Shown in pieces: positions 30,515 to 41,519 of a stretch of DNA of 64,000 nt. Source of the stretch: Pegoplata infirma. Lineage: Eukaryota; Arthropoda; Insecta; Diptera; Anthomyiidae. Position numbers and translations under genes: made by a program. Each line of letters begins with the position of its first letter. The first letter of the stretch is position 1. Location of the stretch: contig OY992536.1 in assembly GCA_963921195.1 (NCBI GenBank), positions 99,101,550 through 99,165,549 of the forward strand, in the 5' to 3' direction. Under the pieces are notes generated by a model. The model worked only from the letters and a program-made list of their open reading frames with translations. It did no database searches and was not told the origin of the DNA.

Positions 30515-30944
30515 ATAACTATCAATTGTAAATTTTAAGGAAAACTATAAAAAGCCTAAAACAAATTTAAGAGAACTGATTTGACGTTCTTGAAACAGAT
30601 TCCACACATGGTTCAGATCCATTTTTGGGTAAAACTGATCATCATGCGAGTGAGACTTTATTGATTTTTTTTACATTTAATTTTTTTGTTTTAGGTTCTC
30701 AATTTGTGGCAGAATTTGAAGTGATGTGTCTATATAGCAGACGGTGCTGTTCTTTGTTGATTCAATTGACGTAAAGATATTTAGTGAAGTTACAACAACA
30801 AAAGTAAATAATTGAAGTTTAGAATAGTAGTTTAGAATTTGAAGACTGTATCGTAGAATTCGTTGGGTTAGTGATAATTCATAATCAGCAACCACTACAC
30901 AAAATCTAACGACACAAAAAGATACCGGACTGTGGTTTATTAAA
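30515..30944 (+). repeat. Exon-like repeat, second local copy (start of segment S2)
   Basis: This repeats the AATTTTAAGGA...AAAAAGCCTAAAAC block of 29600-29830 and the TTTTAGGTTCTCAATTTGTGG join, and runs on to GACTGTATCGTAGAATTCG as in S1. It is the beginning of a segment that matches 37060-40560. Confidence 0.55.
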
Positions 30945-32620
30945 AGTTTCTGTAGAAAAAATTCTTTAGAAAAATAGTCTCACAATCTGGTACTTTCTAT
31001 AGAAAAATTGTCTCAGAATCTAAAAATTGTTCTTAAGAAAAATTGCTTAGAATCTGAGATTTTTTCTACAGAAAAATTGTCCCAGAACCTTAGACTTTTC
31101 TGTAGAAAAATTGTCACAGAATCTACAATTTGTTCTGTAGAAAAATTGTCTCAGAATCTGGGATTTTTTCTATAGAAAAATTTTCCAAAAATGCAAGACT
31201 TTTTTTTTGTCTCAGAATTAGAGAATTTTTCTATATAAAAAATTTCTCAGAATTACAGATTTTTTTTATGGAACAAATAACCAAGAATCTGACAATTTTT
31301 CTATCAAAAAAAATATCTTAGGATTTGAAATTTTTTCTATAGAAAAAAACGTCTCAGAAACTTAAAAATTTTCTGTAGAAAAAATGGACCGATTCTAAAC
31401 ATTTTTCTATAAAAATGTTTCTCAAAACATCTAAAAATTTGTCAAAAACAATTTTCTATAGAAAGTTTCCCAAAACCAATCGTTTTATAGAAAATTTCTC
31501 AGACAATTTATCTATACAAAATTTCCCAGAAAAAATTTCTCAAAGAAAATTTGTAAATAGAAAATTTCACAAAGGCACTTTTCCTACACTCAAAAAAATT
31601 CGTTAGTAGATTTACTATTTTTTTTTTTGCTAACGCCAGTTAGCTAACTTTTAGCAAATTTTTAGTTGAGATTAGCATGTTAGCAAAAAATTCTTGTAAA
31701 CTTCATTTAGCACATTAGCAATTTTAAACAAACTTTGAACTAATTTCTTTTGCTAAATTTGAAATTGAGTTGACTACATTTTTACAAGATATTTTGCTAA
31801 TATTAGCAAAATAAATGGTAAATTTTTTTTATTTTCAGAAAACTTAAAATGGCGCTATCTCGGAAACTAAGCCAGATAGAGCAAAATGGAGGCCATTTTT
31901 GGTTCTTAGAATCTGCATAGTATCGCCGGTCCTCTTCACATGTGTGGACCCTAATGGGCCCTAACTTTGTATCCAAAAAAGTTAGCATTCCCGAAAATTT
32001 TAAAATGCTCATATCTCGGTAAATATTGCCGACACAACAAAAAGTCCAGAAGCGTTTTTGTAGCTCTCAACACGTAGAACAAGACCGCAAAATAGTCAAA
32101 AGCTCTCCGAGTAATATTTTTGAAGTCATCGAATTTTTTAATTCTCAAGACCCCAGAGGTCCCCTATAATCACGTATCTCAAAAACTAAGCAAGGTAGAG
32201 CGAAACGGACACAAATTTTGGATCAAAAACTATGACGATTTTTAAGGAACCCAACTAGGTCTAGGCCCATCGGGGTCTGGACCTATCGGGTCCGAACCCA
32301 ATGGGGTCCTCAGATGTGTATAAACTAAGTTCAAAAAAAAATATTTAGTTAACTAATTATTGGCAAAACATTTTTGCTAACTTTAGCAAAAAAATTGTGG
32401 GTTCAAAATCAGCAAATTTTCTTGTACGTTTACAAGCTTTTTTTTGCTAACATTACAGTTTTTTTTTTTGAGTGTATAGAAAATTTATCAAAGTCAATTT
32501 TTTCTATAGAAAATTTCTAAAAGACAGGATTTCTATAGAACATTTTTTAAAGATAATTTTTCTATATAAACTCTCAGACTATTTTTCTATAGAAAATTTC
32601 TAAAAGACAGGTTTTCTATA
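30945..32620 (+). repeat. Degenerate minisatellite array (copy 2), split by a MITE
   Basis: Same units as 21105-22023, from 30945 to 31586 and from 32475 to 32620. It is nearly identical to copy 3 at 37735 and more distant from copy 1. The interruption is a TA-flanked MITE. Confidence 0.75.
31587..32474. mobile_element. TA-flanked MITE with CACTCAAAAAAA ends, 888 bp
   Basis: The ends are CACTCAAAAAAA and TTTTTTTTTGAGTG, with TA on both sides. The uninserted sequence CCTATAGAAAATT is at 38407. GCTAAC/GTTAGC words cluster at both ends. The centre has three diverged repeats opening ATCTCGGAAACTAAG-like and a GC-rich GGTCC repeat at 32255-32315. No coding frame is credible. Confidence 0.82.
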
Positions 32621-33780
32621 GAAAATTCAAAAAATCGATAAAGTTGTTAAACAATTGCGAGTTATAATTAATGAAAATTAACGAAATGCGAAGTGAAACA
32701 AACTATAAAAGTGCAGCAAGCGATACCGTATATAAAAAATGAGTATTGTGAAAATTAGTAAAAATAAATTTAGGGTATATCTCGTGGATATACATTTTAT
32801 AATAGTTTTGGATTGCAATGCGTTCACCAAAACTATGGAGAAGAAGGATTTATGCACAATTTTTGCAAGATGAGACGTGTAGATTTTCTTAGTGGGTACC
32901 TGTAATGATAGTAAGATAAAACCTTGATAAGCCAAGTTCAAAAAAACAAGACGATGAATTGATGGCTATAATCCACAACCTTCAGGAGAGACGTACGCGA
33001 AAAAAACGTTCGTACAAATATGTTAATGGCTACGAGGTACTGGTTGTTCCAAAGGGGATGCAAAGAAAAATTATCCGAAATGCACTGAAGTGGGCAGACA
33101 CTTTGCTGTTAAAAAGTTAAGGAGCTGATTGTGTAATAAGGATCGTAAAGTGAGATGCAGTTGCCAAATAAATTTGACTTGGTTGCACTTTATATCCAAA
33201 TGCCAAAAATATCGTTATTTTCCGGTTTGATGGCATGCAAGTAAGGTGTATCTGAATACGAGATTTTAGTGCTTGCCATTTTTTTTTGTCCATCAATCTT
33301 TGAATCAAAGGCTTATCGAATCCTTTTTTATTGACGCAAAAAAAAACCATCAAAACTTTAGTGTAGGACAAGTTTTAGAGTATCGTTTTGATCGCGGCCA
33401 ATTAATAATTATTTGCATCTGCATCAAGTAAAAAAAAAATCGACCACCATTTTGAGAGTCGTAGGAAAAAAAACACATTTTTTGTGGCATCGGCCATCAA
33501 ACCGGCAGCTAATTGATTTTTACCACCAACTAAATAAGAAAAATAAACAACAAAGTTTTTCGGCGGCAAAGAAAAATAAAACTGCCGTAGCAACATTAGT
33601 TTGTACCAAGCGAAATCAAATTCATCAACTCAACAGTAAGTTGGTAGGCAACAAAACTAAACCACAGCCGTGGTAAAGAGACATTTAAAACATCAGCAGC
33701 CGTAACGCCAACCTCAACAGCATAAGCTGTCATTGAACCGCATTCACGCAAATAAAAACCAACTCCAACACTCAAAAGTA
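32621..33780 (+). repeat. Segment S2: gag tail copy, integrase scrap and non-coding
   Basis: The left end repeats the SAP-gag tail. Around 32950-33112 a frame reads YKYVNGYEVLVVPKGMQ, typical of the region just before the integrase zinc finger, but the histidine-cysteine part is eroded. From 33120 to 33730 I see no gene. The whole stretch has a close sister at 38566-39690. Confidence 0.5.
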
Positions 33781-34291
33781 AGTTTGGTTGAGAATATATT
33801 AAACATCAGCGCGGAAATTTCGGGGATCGATCAGGGAATAGACGAGCGATACAGGGAAAACCTCAAGGATTTAGACAAGGTACCTGATATTGTTTGCTGT
33901 CTTAGAGAATTCTCGGGTAATAATGCGGAATTTAGCTCCTAGAGGAAGAGCGTTGAGAGAATTTTGAGTATCTACGAATCTACAAAAGTTACTGCGAAAT
34001 ATTTTGCTATCCTCAGTGTTATCAGAAACAAAATCACTGGAGCAGCTGATGTCGCAATTGAATGCTACAATACTCCTTTGAATTGGGGATCTATTTCACG
34101 ATGTGTCGCATTACACTATGCTGATAAACGTGATCTTGATACGCTACAGTATCAAATGACCACCCTTCTTCAGGGTAATAACACGGTCCAAGATTTCTAT
34201 CAGAATGTTTATTCTCACTTGTCTTTAATTATAAACTTATAGAGACAAAGATTTCGATACATTCATTTGTGGATTAAGAGTCGACCTTGCC
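33781..34291 (+). pseudogene. gag: Gag fragment of 412/mdg1-like element (copy in S2)
   Basis: The frame reads [11 protein letters not shown], then TAG where a Trp is expected, then RKSVERILSIYES. It goes on through WGSISRCVALHYADKRDLD and QGNNTVQDFYQNV, a typical arthropod gypsy capsid. Relative to 40454 about 53 bp are deleted at 34241, shifting the frame. A hAT transposase sequence is joined at 34292. Confidence 0.65.
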
Positions 34292-35045
34292 ATTGGACAT
34301 ATTTTGGAGATCTATATTTAAGTAATAAAAGAATATTGGAAAAGTTCAAGTTTTGCAAAATTTGTTTTGACAAAGATGATATGACTCTGAAAGGGTAAGT
34401 ACATACTTCTTTTAAAAATTATTTTGAAATTTAACAAATACAATTTTTATTAAGATTCGGAAAGTCAACTTCTACTACCAACTACATAAATCATGATCAT
34501 TTAAGATCTATTCATAATATCGATGTTAAATCAATTAACTTTAAAAAAAACTCAGCCATGACAAAAAGTGCTCTGGATCCAAAATCGTCTAAGGCAAACA
34601 AGTTTTAAAATGCACGACGACTCGCGGAAATATGCTGTATTGACTTACAACCTTTCAACATTGTCGAGCGTGATGGATTTCAAAAATATGTTACTTTTTT
34701 AAATCCCAAAGTTGATTTTCCACGGGCCTATACGATAGCTTCATCTGTAAAAGAAATTTTAATAGTTTCTCCAAAAAAAATTTGTTTGGTGATGGACATG
34801 TGGTCCGACAAATTTAAACATTTGTCCACATAAATATAAAAGTGCACTTTTGTGACAATTTTATATTTAAAATAATATCCTTGAAAACTGAAATTTTCCA
34901 CTGACCCCATACTGGAATTGTTGTGGCGGAAAATATTAATGAAGCCATAAGCGAATACAACTTAAATAGTAAGGAAATATGTGCTGTTACAGATGGTGGA
35001 ACAAACATAGTTTGTGCATTAAAAATAAAAAAATATAACACGTTT
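34292..35045 (+). pseudogene. hAT-type transposase fragment (BED finger and catalytic N-part)
   Basis: The first exon-like part reads FGDLY and FCKICF. A GTAAGT donor at about 34397 and an AAG-type acceptor at about 34455 would bring in TSTTNYINHDHLRSIH, completing a BED-type zinc finger. Then come LAEICCIDLQPFNIVERDGF, CLVMDMWSD and, in another frame, AVTDGGTNIV, matching the conserved order of hAT transposases, including the first catalytic aspartate. The C-terminal half is missing. It lies in gag with no visible hAT ends. Confidence 0.65.
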
Positions 35046-35059
35046 AGGACATCCTAAAC

Positions 35060-37053
35060 AATGAAGAAATTAACCAAATTAATGATATAATAGAAAAACT
35101 TAAACAAATATGCAAAAGTTTAATCGAATTTTTAGTTTGTAAATTTCACACCAAGTACGATGGTCTGATCGGAAACAATATGCTGAAAAGACTTAAAGCA
35201 ATTGTAAACCTAAAAGACGAACTCTTACAGATCGGGGATAAACAGATCCAAATGAAGTTCACTATTGAAGATAAGGAATATTTCTTTGAAAAAGATGGTA
35301 TATACAATATAGAATTAAAAATTAATAAAGAAAATGGATTAATATATACCCCTAAAAAACTAATAGGTAATGAAAATATCGAAATCATAGAAGGAGTGTA
35401 CGAAGCAGAAAATTTTAAAATAAGCGCTTTCGTAAACTTCAGTGGTAATACACCAAAAACAATTAAATTTGAAACCCAAAAAAAAAGATGTTGTAACCAA
35501 CGAAAATTTTTATGTTCGTACTATAGGAAACGAAGACCCAAAAATCCCCCTTTCAGATCAAATACGAACCAATCACTGAAATAATGAAGAAAAGGGAAAA
35601 CTCCGACAAATTATAAAAACCTTCAGGAAGATATTTTATACCGAAGATAGTGATTTAACATTTACTAACGCTATCAAACACGAGATAAGAACAGTAAATA
35701 ACATCCCAATTGCTGCAAAAACATATCGATATCCATACATCCATAAGGATGAAGTAAAAAAAGAAATTACAGAAATGTTAGATAAGAAGATAATCAGAAA
35801 TAGCCATTCCCCATATTCTGCCCCTGTTTGGATTGTACCGAAAAAAATGGATGCAAGCGGTAAGAAAAAATGGAGATTAGTGGTCGATTACCGAAAACTA
35901 AATGAGGTAACTATTGATGATAAGTATCCCATTCCAAATATAGACGAAATTCTAGAAAAATTGGAAAGATGTCAATATTTCACGACCTAGATCTCGCGAA
36001 AGGGTTCCGTCAAATAGAAATACATGAGAAGGATATACTAAAAACAGCTTTTAGCGTAGAAGGCGGACATTACGAATTCCTTCGTATGCCATTTGGGCTG
36101 AAAACAGCTCCTGCTACGTTCCAGAGACTGATGAATAATGTCCTAGGAGATATCATCAATAAGATTTGCCTGGTATACTTAGATGACATCATTATATTCT
36201 CTACCTCATTACAGGAACATTTGGAATCTTTAACGAAAATATTTCAGCGTCTTAAGGACGTGAATCTGACAAAAGCGAATTTTTGAAAAGAGAAACGAAT
36301 TTTCTCGGACATATTGTAACTGAAGATGGCATCAAGCCAAACCCGGATAAAATAATATGTGTACAAAAATTTCCGCTTCCTACTACACCAAGAGAAATAA
36401 AACAATTTCTGGGTCTAGCAGGTTACTATAGGAAGTTTATAAAAGATTATTCCAAAATTGCCAGACCAATGACCAAGTATCTGAAAAAGGATACTAATAT
36501 TGATCTGACCGATCCCGAATATAAGGAAGGTTTCAGAATGTTGAAAATATTATTAGTTAACTCTCCCGTCCTAGCGTACCCGGATTTCAATGAAAAATTT
36601 ACTTTGCAAACCGATGCAAGTAATTTTGCAATAGGAGCAGTACTTTCCCAGAAGGGACACCCTATTTGTTATGCGAGTCGAACGCTGAATGATCACGAAC
36701 AAAAGTATAGTACAATTGAAAAAGAATTACTAGCAATAGTATGGTCTACACAACAACTACGACCGTACCTTTTTGGCGGACGTTCCATAATTGAAACCGA
36801 CCACAGGCCACTTACCTGGCTATTCTCCATAAAAGAACCCAATTCGAAATTAGTGAGATGGAGATTACGACTACAGGAATACGACTACGAAATAAAATAT
36901 AAGAAAGGAATTTTAAACATATTCGACAGCTTTAGCTACGATGAAGGCAGCCCGTGTTTCGGCGACAAGGCTGCATATGTAAAAGACAATTTAAGTACGG
37001 CGAATATGGTTCAAATCGGAACTTTTATGATATTACTTGGAATCTCCACCTAA
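35060..37053 (+). pseudogene. pol: Gypsy-type Pol: protease end, RT, RNase H (best-preserved copy)
   Basis: The frame begins with the protease end (DGLIGNNMLKRLKA). Fingers and palm follow: [46 protein letters not shown], and the catalytic YLDDIIIFS at about 36175. After a one-stop break at 36286 come [10 protein letters not shown] and an intact RNase H ([17 protein letters not shown]-like, [20 protein letters not shown]). It ends in the linker tail FDSFSYDEG, with no integrase. Three frame breaks only; it serves as the reference for the G1/G2 chimeras. Confidence 0.8.
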
Positions 37054-37381
37054 TGTAGGCAGTTTAAATTTTAAGGAATGCTATAAAAAGCCTAAAACAA
37101 ATTTTAGAGAACTGATTTGACGTTCTTGAAACAGATTCCACAAATGGTTCAGATCCATTTTTGGGTAAAAATGATCATCATGTGAGTGAGACTTTGTTGT
37201 TTTTTTTACATTTAATTTTTTTGTTTTATGTTCTCAATTTGTGGCAGAATGTGAAGTGATGTATCTATATAGCAGATGGTGCTGTTCTTTGTTGATTCAA
37301 TTGACGTAAAGATATTTAGTGAAGTTACAACAACAAAAGTAAATAATTGTACTTTAGAATAGTAGTTTAGAATTTGAAAGA
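37054..37381 (+). repeat. Exon-like repeat (start of segment S3)
   Basis: This is the same block as 20680-21000 and 30530-30840 with the FETDSTNGSDPFLG reading, and it is again linked to a Pol tail on its left. It ends where a small palindromic-ended insert replaces the expected GACTGTATCGTAG. Confidence 0.5.
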
Positions 37382-37690
37382 CTTCCCAACCTTTTTTGGG
37401 CCATGCCCAACTTTTAAGTTAAAAAAACCAAAATGTCCCCCTACACTCAAGAAAAATGTGTAAATTTTTCAAATTTGTTTAAAAATTTAAAATTTACTTG
37501 TAGTTAAGCAAACTTTTTGTTAAAATCATCTTTAAACAAAGTTTTTAGCAAAAGTTTTCATCAACCAACTAAATAATTTAACTAAAATAATTTTTTTTTT
37601 AGTTTTTTAACAAAAAAAAAACTTAAAAATTTTCTCGTTGCCCCCCTGAAGCCGGTGGGGCGAGAATAAAATGTTGGGAACCATTTAGTT
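37382..37690. mobile_element. Candidate MITE with TTCCCAAC ends
   Basis: TTCCCAACCTTTTTTGGGCC on the left and ATGTTGGGAA on the right are inverted ends. In the sister segments a different 22 bp occupies this site. No duplication is visible, so insertion was accompanied by deletion or the ends are eroded. A CACTCAAG-type start at about 37444 inside it may be a further insert. Confidence 0.4.
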
Positions 37691-37734
37691 AGTGGTAATT
37701 CAGCATCTACACCCACCTGTGGTTTATTAAAAGT

Positions 37735-38565
37735 TTCTGTAGACAAAAATTCTTTAGAAAAATAGTCTCACAATCTGGTACTTTCTATAGAAAAATTGTC
37801 TCAGAATCTAAAAATTGTTCTAAAGAAAAATTGTCTTAGAATCTGAGATTTTTTCTACAGAAAAATTGTCCCAGAACCTAAGACTTTTTCTGTGGAAAAA
37901 TTGTCACAGAATCTACAATTTGTTCTGTAGAAAAATTGTCTCAGAATCTGAGATTTTTTCTATAGAAAAATTGTTTCAGAATTTGCGACTTTTTTTATAG
38001 AAAAATTGTCCAAAAATGCAAGACTCTTTTTTTGTATCAGAATTAGAGAATTTTTCTATATAAAAAATTTCTCAGAATTACAGAATTTTTTTATGGAACA
38101 AATAACCAAGAATCTGACAATTTTTCTATCAAAAAAAATATCTTAGTATTTGAAATTTTTTCTATAGAAAAAAACGTCTCAGAAACTTAAAAATTTTCTG
38201 TAGAAAAAATGGACCGATTCTAAACATTTTTCTATAAAAATGTTTCTCAAAACATCTAAAAATTTGTCAAAAACAATTTTCTATAGAAAGTTTCCCAAAA
38301 CCAATCGTTTTATAGAAAATTTCTCAGACAATTTATCTATACAAAATTTCCCAGAAAAAATTTCTCAAAGAAAATTTGTAAATAGAAAATTTCACAAAGG
38401 CACTTTTCCTATAGAAAATTTATCAAAGTCAATTTTTTCTATAGAAAATTTCTAAAAGACAGGATTTCTATAGAACATTTTTTAAAGATAATTTTTCTAT
38501 ATAAACTCTCAGACTATTTTTCTATAGAAAATTTCTAAAAGACAGGTTTTCTATAGAAAATTCAA
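37735..38565 (+). repeat. Degenerate minisatellite array (copy 3)
   Basis: Uninterrupted version of the array at 30945. It preserves CCTATAGAAAATT (38407), the empty site of the MITE in copy 2. Confidence 0.75.
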
Positions 38566-39788
38566 AAAATCGATAAAGTTGTTAAACAATTGCGAGTTAT
38601 AATTAATGAAAATTAACGAAATGCGAAGTGAAACAAACTATAAAAGTGCAGCAAGCGATACCGTATATAAAAAATGAGTATTGTGAAAATTAGTAAAAAT
38701 AAATTTAGGGTATATCTCGTGGATATACATTTTATAATAGTTTTGGATTGCAATGCGTTCACCAAAACTATGGAGAAGAAGGATTTATGCACAATTTTTG
38801 CAAGATGAGACGTATAGATTTTCTTAGTGGGTACCTGTAATGATAGTAAGATAAAACCTTGATAAGCCAAGTTCAAAAAAACAAGACGATGAATTGATGG
38901 CTATAATCCACAACCTTCAGTAGAAAGACGTCCACGAGAAAGACGTTCATACAAATATGTTAATGGCTACGAGGTACTGGTTGTTCCTAAGGGGATGCAA
39001 AGGGAAATTATCCGAAATGCACTTAAGTGGACAGACACTTTGCTGTAATAAAAGTTAAGGAGCTGATTGTGTAATAAGGATCGTAAAGTGAGATGGAGTT
39101 GCCAAATAAATTTGACTTGGTTGCACTTTATATCCAAATGCCAAAAATATCGTTATTTTCCGGTTTGATGGCGTGCAAGTAAGGTGTATCTGAATACGAG
39201 ATTTTAGTGCTTGCCATTTTTTTGTACATCAATCTTTGAATCAAAGTCTTATCGAATTCGTTTTTTATAGACGCAAAAAAAAAACAATCAAAACTTTAGT
39301 GTAGGACAAGTTTTAGAGTATCGTTTTGATCACGGCCAATTAATAATTATTTGCATCTGCATCAAGTAAAAAAAATCGACAACCATTTTGAGTCGTAGAA
39401 AAAAAAACACATTTTTTGTGGCATCGGCCATCAAACTGGCAGCTAATTGACTTTTACCACCAACTAAATAAGAAAAATCAACAAAAAAGTTTTTTGGAGG
39501 CAAAGATAAAAAACTTCCGCATCAACATTAGTTTGTACCAACCGAAATCAAATTCATCACCTCAGCAGTAAGTTGGTAGGCAACAAAGCTAAACTACAGC
39601 CGTGATTTTAAAGAGACATTTAAAACATCATAAGCCGTCATTGAACCGCATTCACGCAAATAAAAACCAACTCCAACATTCAAAAGTAAGTTTGGTTTGG
39701 TTGAGAATATATTAAACATCAGCGCGGAAATTTCGGGGATCGATCAGGGAATAGACGAGCGATACAAAAAAAAACTCAAAGATTTAGA
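38566..39788 (+). repeat. Segment S3: gag tail copy, integrase scrap, non-coding
   Basis: Close sister of 32621-33780. The YKYVNGYEVLVVPKGMQ frame is at 38950-39010. No gene in 39060-39780. Confidence 0.5.
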
Positions 39789-40200
39789 CAAGGTACCTGA
39801 TATTGTTCGCTGTCTTAGAGAATTCTCGGGTAATAATGCGGAATTTAGCTCCTAGAGGAAGAGCGTTGAATTTTGAGTATCTACGAATCTACAAAGGTAC
39901 AAGGTACCTGATATTGTTCGCTGTCTTAGAGAATTCTCGGGTATTAATGCGGAATTTAGCTCCTAGAGGAAGAGCGTTGAGAGAATTTTGAGTATCTACG
40001 AATCTACAAAGGTACAAGGTACCTGATATGCGGATTTAGCTCCTAGAGGAAGAGCGTTGAGAGAATTTTGAGCATCTACGAATCTACAAAGGTACAAGGT
40101 ACCTGATATTGTTCGCTGTCTTAGAGAATTCTCGGGTAATAATGCGGAATTTAGCTCCTAGAGGAAGAGCGTTGAGAGAATTTTGAGTATCTACGAATTT
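39789..40200 (+). repeat. Four tandem copies of a gag segment
   Basis: AAGGTACCTGATATTG begins units near 39790, 39902 and 40100; a fourth, near 40017, is internally deleted. Units are about 110-120 bp and run from the VPDIVR codons to the SIYES codons. Every unit carries the same in-frame TAG, so the nonsense change came before the amplification. Confidence 0.85.
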
Positions 40201-40719
40201 ACAAAAGTTACTGCAAGATATTTTGCTATCCTCAGTGTTATCAGAAACAAAATCACTGGAGCAGCTGATGATGCAATTGAATGCTACAATACCCCTTTTA
40301 ATTGGGGATCTATTTCACGATGTGTCGCATTACACTATGCTGATAAACGTGATCTTGATACGCTAGAGTATCAAATAACCACCCTTCTTCAGGGTAATAA
40401 CACGGTCCAAGATTTCTATCAGAATATTTATTCTCACTTGTCTTTAATTATAAATAATATTTCGTCCATGACTATTGGTAAGGAAGCCATGGAAATCCTA
40501 ATCCAAACTTATAGAGACAAAGATTTCGATACATTCATTTGTGGATTAAGAGTTGACCTTGCCAAATTATTGTGCATTCGAGACCCAACAACTATTCCAC
40601 AGGCACTCCATTTATGCCTTAAATTGCAGAATAAAAATTTCGGTACGAAACAGGCTTATAGCAAAAATACAAAATCTCTTTTAAATTCAGCTGAAATCTC
40701 TGAAACTATTCGACATTAA
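40120..40719 (+). pseudogene. gag: Gag of 412/mdg1-like element (copy in S3)
   Basis: After the shared TAG, about 178 codons are open: SIYEFTKVTARYFA, HYADKRDLDTLEYQ, QGNNTVQDFYQNI, then GKEAMEILIQTYRDKDFDTFICGLR and a basic tail. It is the fuller counterpart of the copy at 33781 and shows what the 53-bp deletion removed. No zinc knuckle is reached before the stop. Confidence 0.7.
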
Positions 40720-40984
40720 TTTTTTTAATTATAAAGTTCGCTATATTTTGAAGTCAAGACGAATTCTGGACTGTGATCACGTAAAGTGATAGTTAACTAT
40801 CGTCGATTTTCAGAGTCTTGTTGTTCCAAAATTATACAAAAAGTTTCCATATTTTTTAGTGTTTCTGGTTTAAAACAAACTCTCTAATAATAAAATAAAG
40901 AAAAACTTTAAATTTGTTCCTCAAAACGATATGTATTTTGATGTCGTTCATGCATCGTCAATCGTTTTCGTTTTACGTGATTAG

Positions 40985-41475
40985 CCTCCTGGTGAGATCC
41001 TAGGAATATTGGTGGACACAGGATCTAATAAAAACTATATACAGAATTCTCTAGTAAGATCTTTTTTAACCAAATTAATTTAAGTTCTTTGAAAAAAAAT
41101 CCGTTGAAGGTAAAACACGACCCAACCCAAAAAGGGTAACGCCAGTTCATTGCTGGACAAAACCCAACAAACAATTATAATACGTACATACATACTACAC
41201 TGCATCATTTATGGGTAAGTATTTATTTATACTTGTGGATGCATTCAGTAAATTTCCGGAGGTCTATATTGTTCCTAACATGACAGCAGAAATGATGTCC
41301 ACAAAAAATTACGTTCAATCACCAATAAAAAATTCTTGAAAGGAGACAGAGTATCCGTACGATATTATCTGTCTAAAAACAAATGGTAATTTGGAGTAGT
41401 GGAAGACAGTATCGGTCAGTTACATTATAATATTGTATTAGATGATGGTCGTAGATGGAAAAGACACGTACATTA
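40985..41475 (+). pseudogene. pol: Gypsy-type protease and integrase scraps
   Basis: ILVDTGSNKNYIQN is a protease active site of 412/mdg1 type. Then at about 41215 FILVDAFSKFPEVY holds the second part of the integrase core around its first catalytic aspartate. At about 41325-41470, KGDRVSVRYYLSKNKW and LDDGRRWKRH resemble an integrase C-terminal domain. Between them most of Pol is missing. Confidence 0.6.
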
Positions 41476-41519
41476 AATGTGAAAAATAAAGTTAATGTAG
41501 TTTTTCAGCATCGTTAGTA

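Noticed and set aside
31830..32330. Higher-GC block inside a MITE, considered as a gene
   Set aside because: No frame longer than about 65-70 codons, and the repeats do not preserve a reading frame.
33117..33371. Minus-strand 84-codon frame
   Set aside because: No domain, and it runs antisense through a region that follows an integrase scrap; the sister copy at 39060 does not keep the frame.
37444..37640. CACTCAAG start, considered as another CACTCAAAAAAA MITE
   Set aside because: No matching opposite end could be found; the right side ends in unrelated sequence.
41156..41185. AACCCAACAAACA, similar to the terminal repeat at 11684
   Set aside because: No inverted partner nearby; a 12-base match in A/C-rich sequence is expected by chance.
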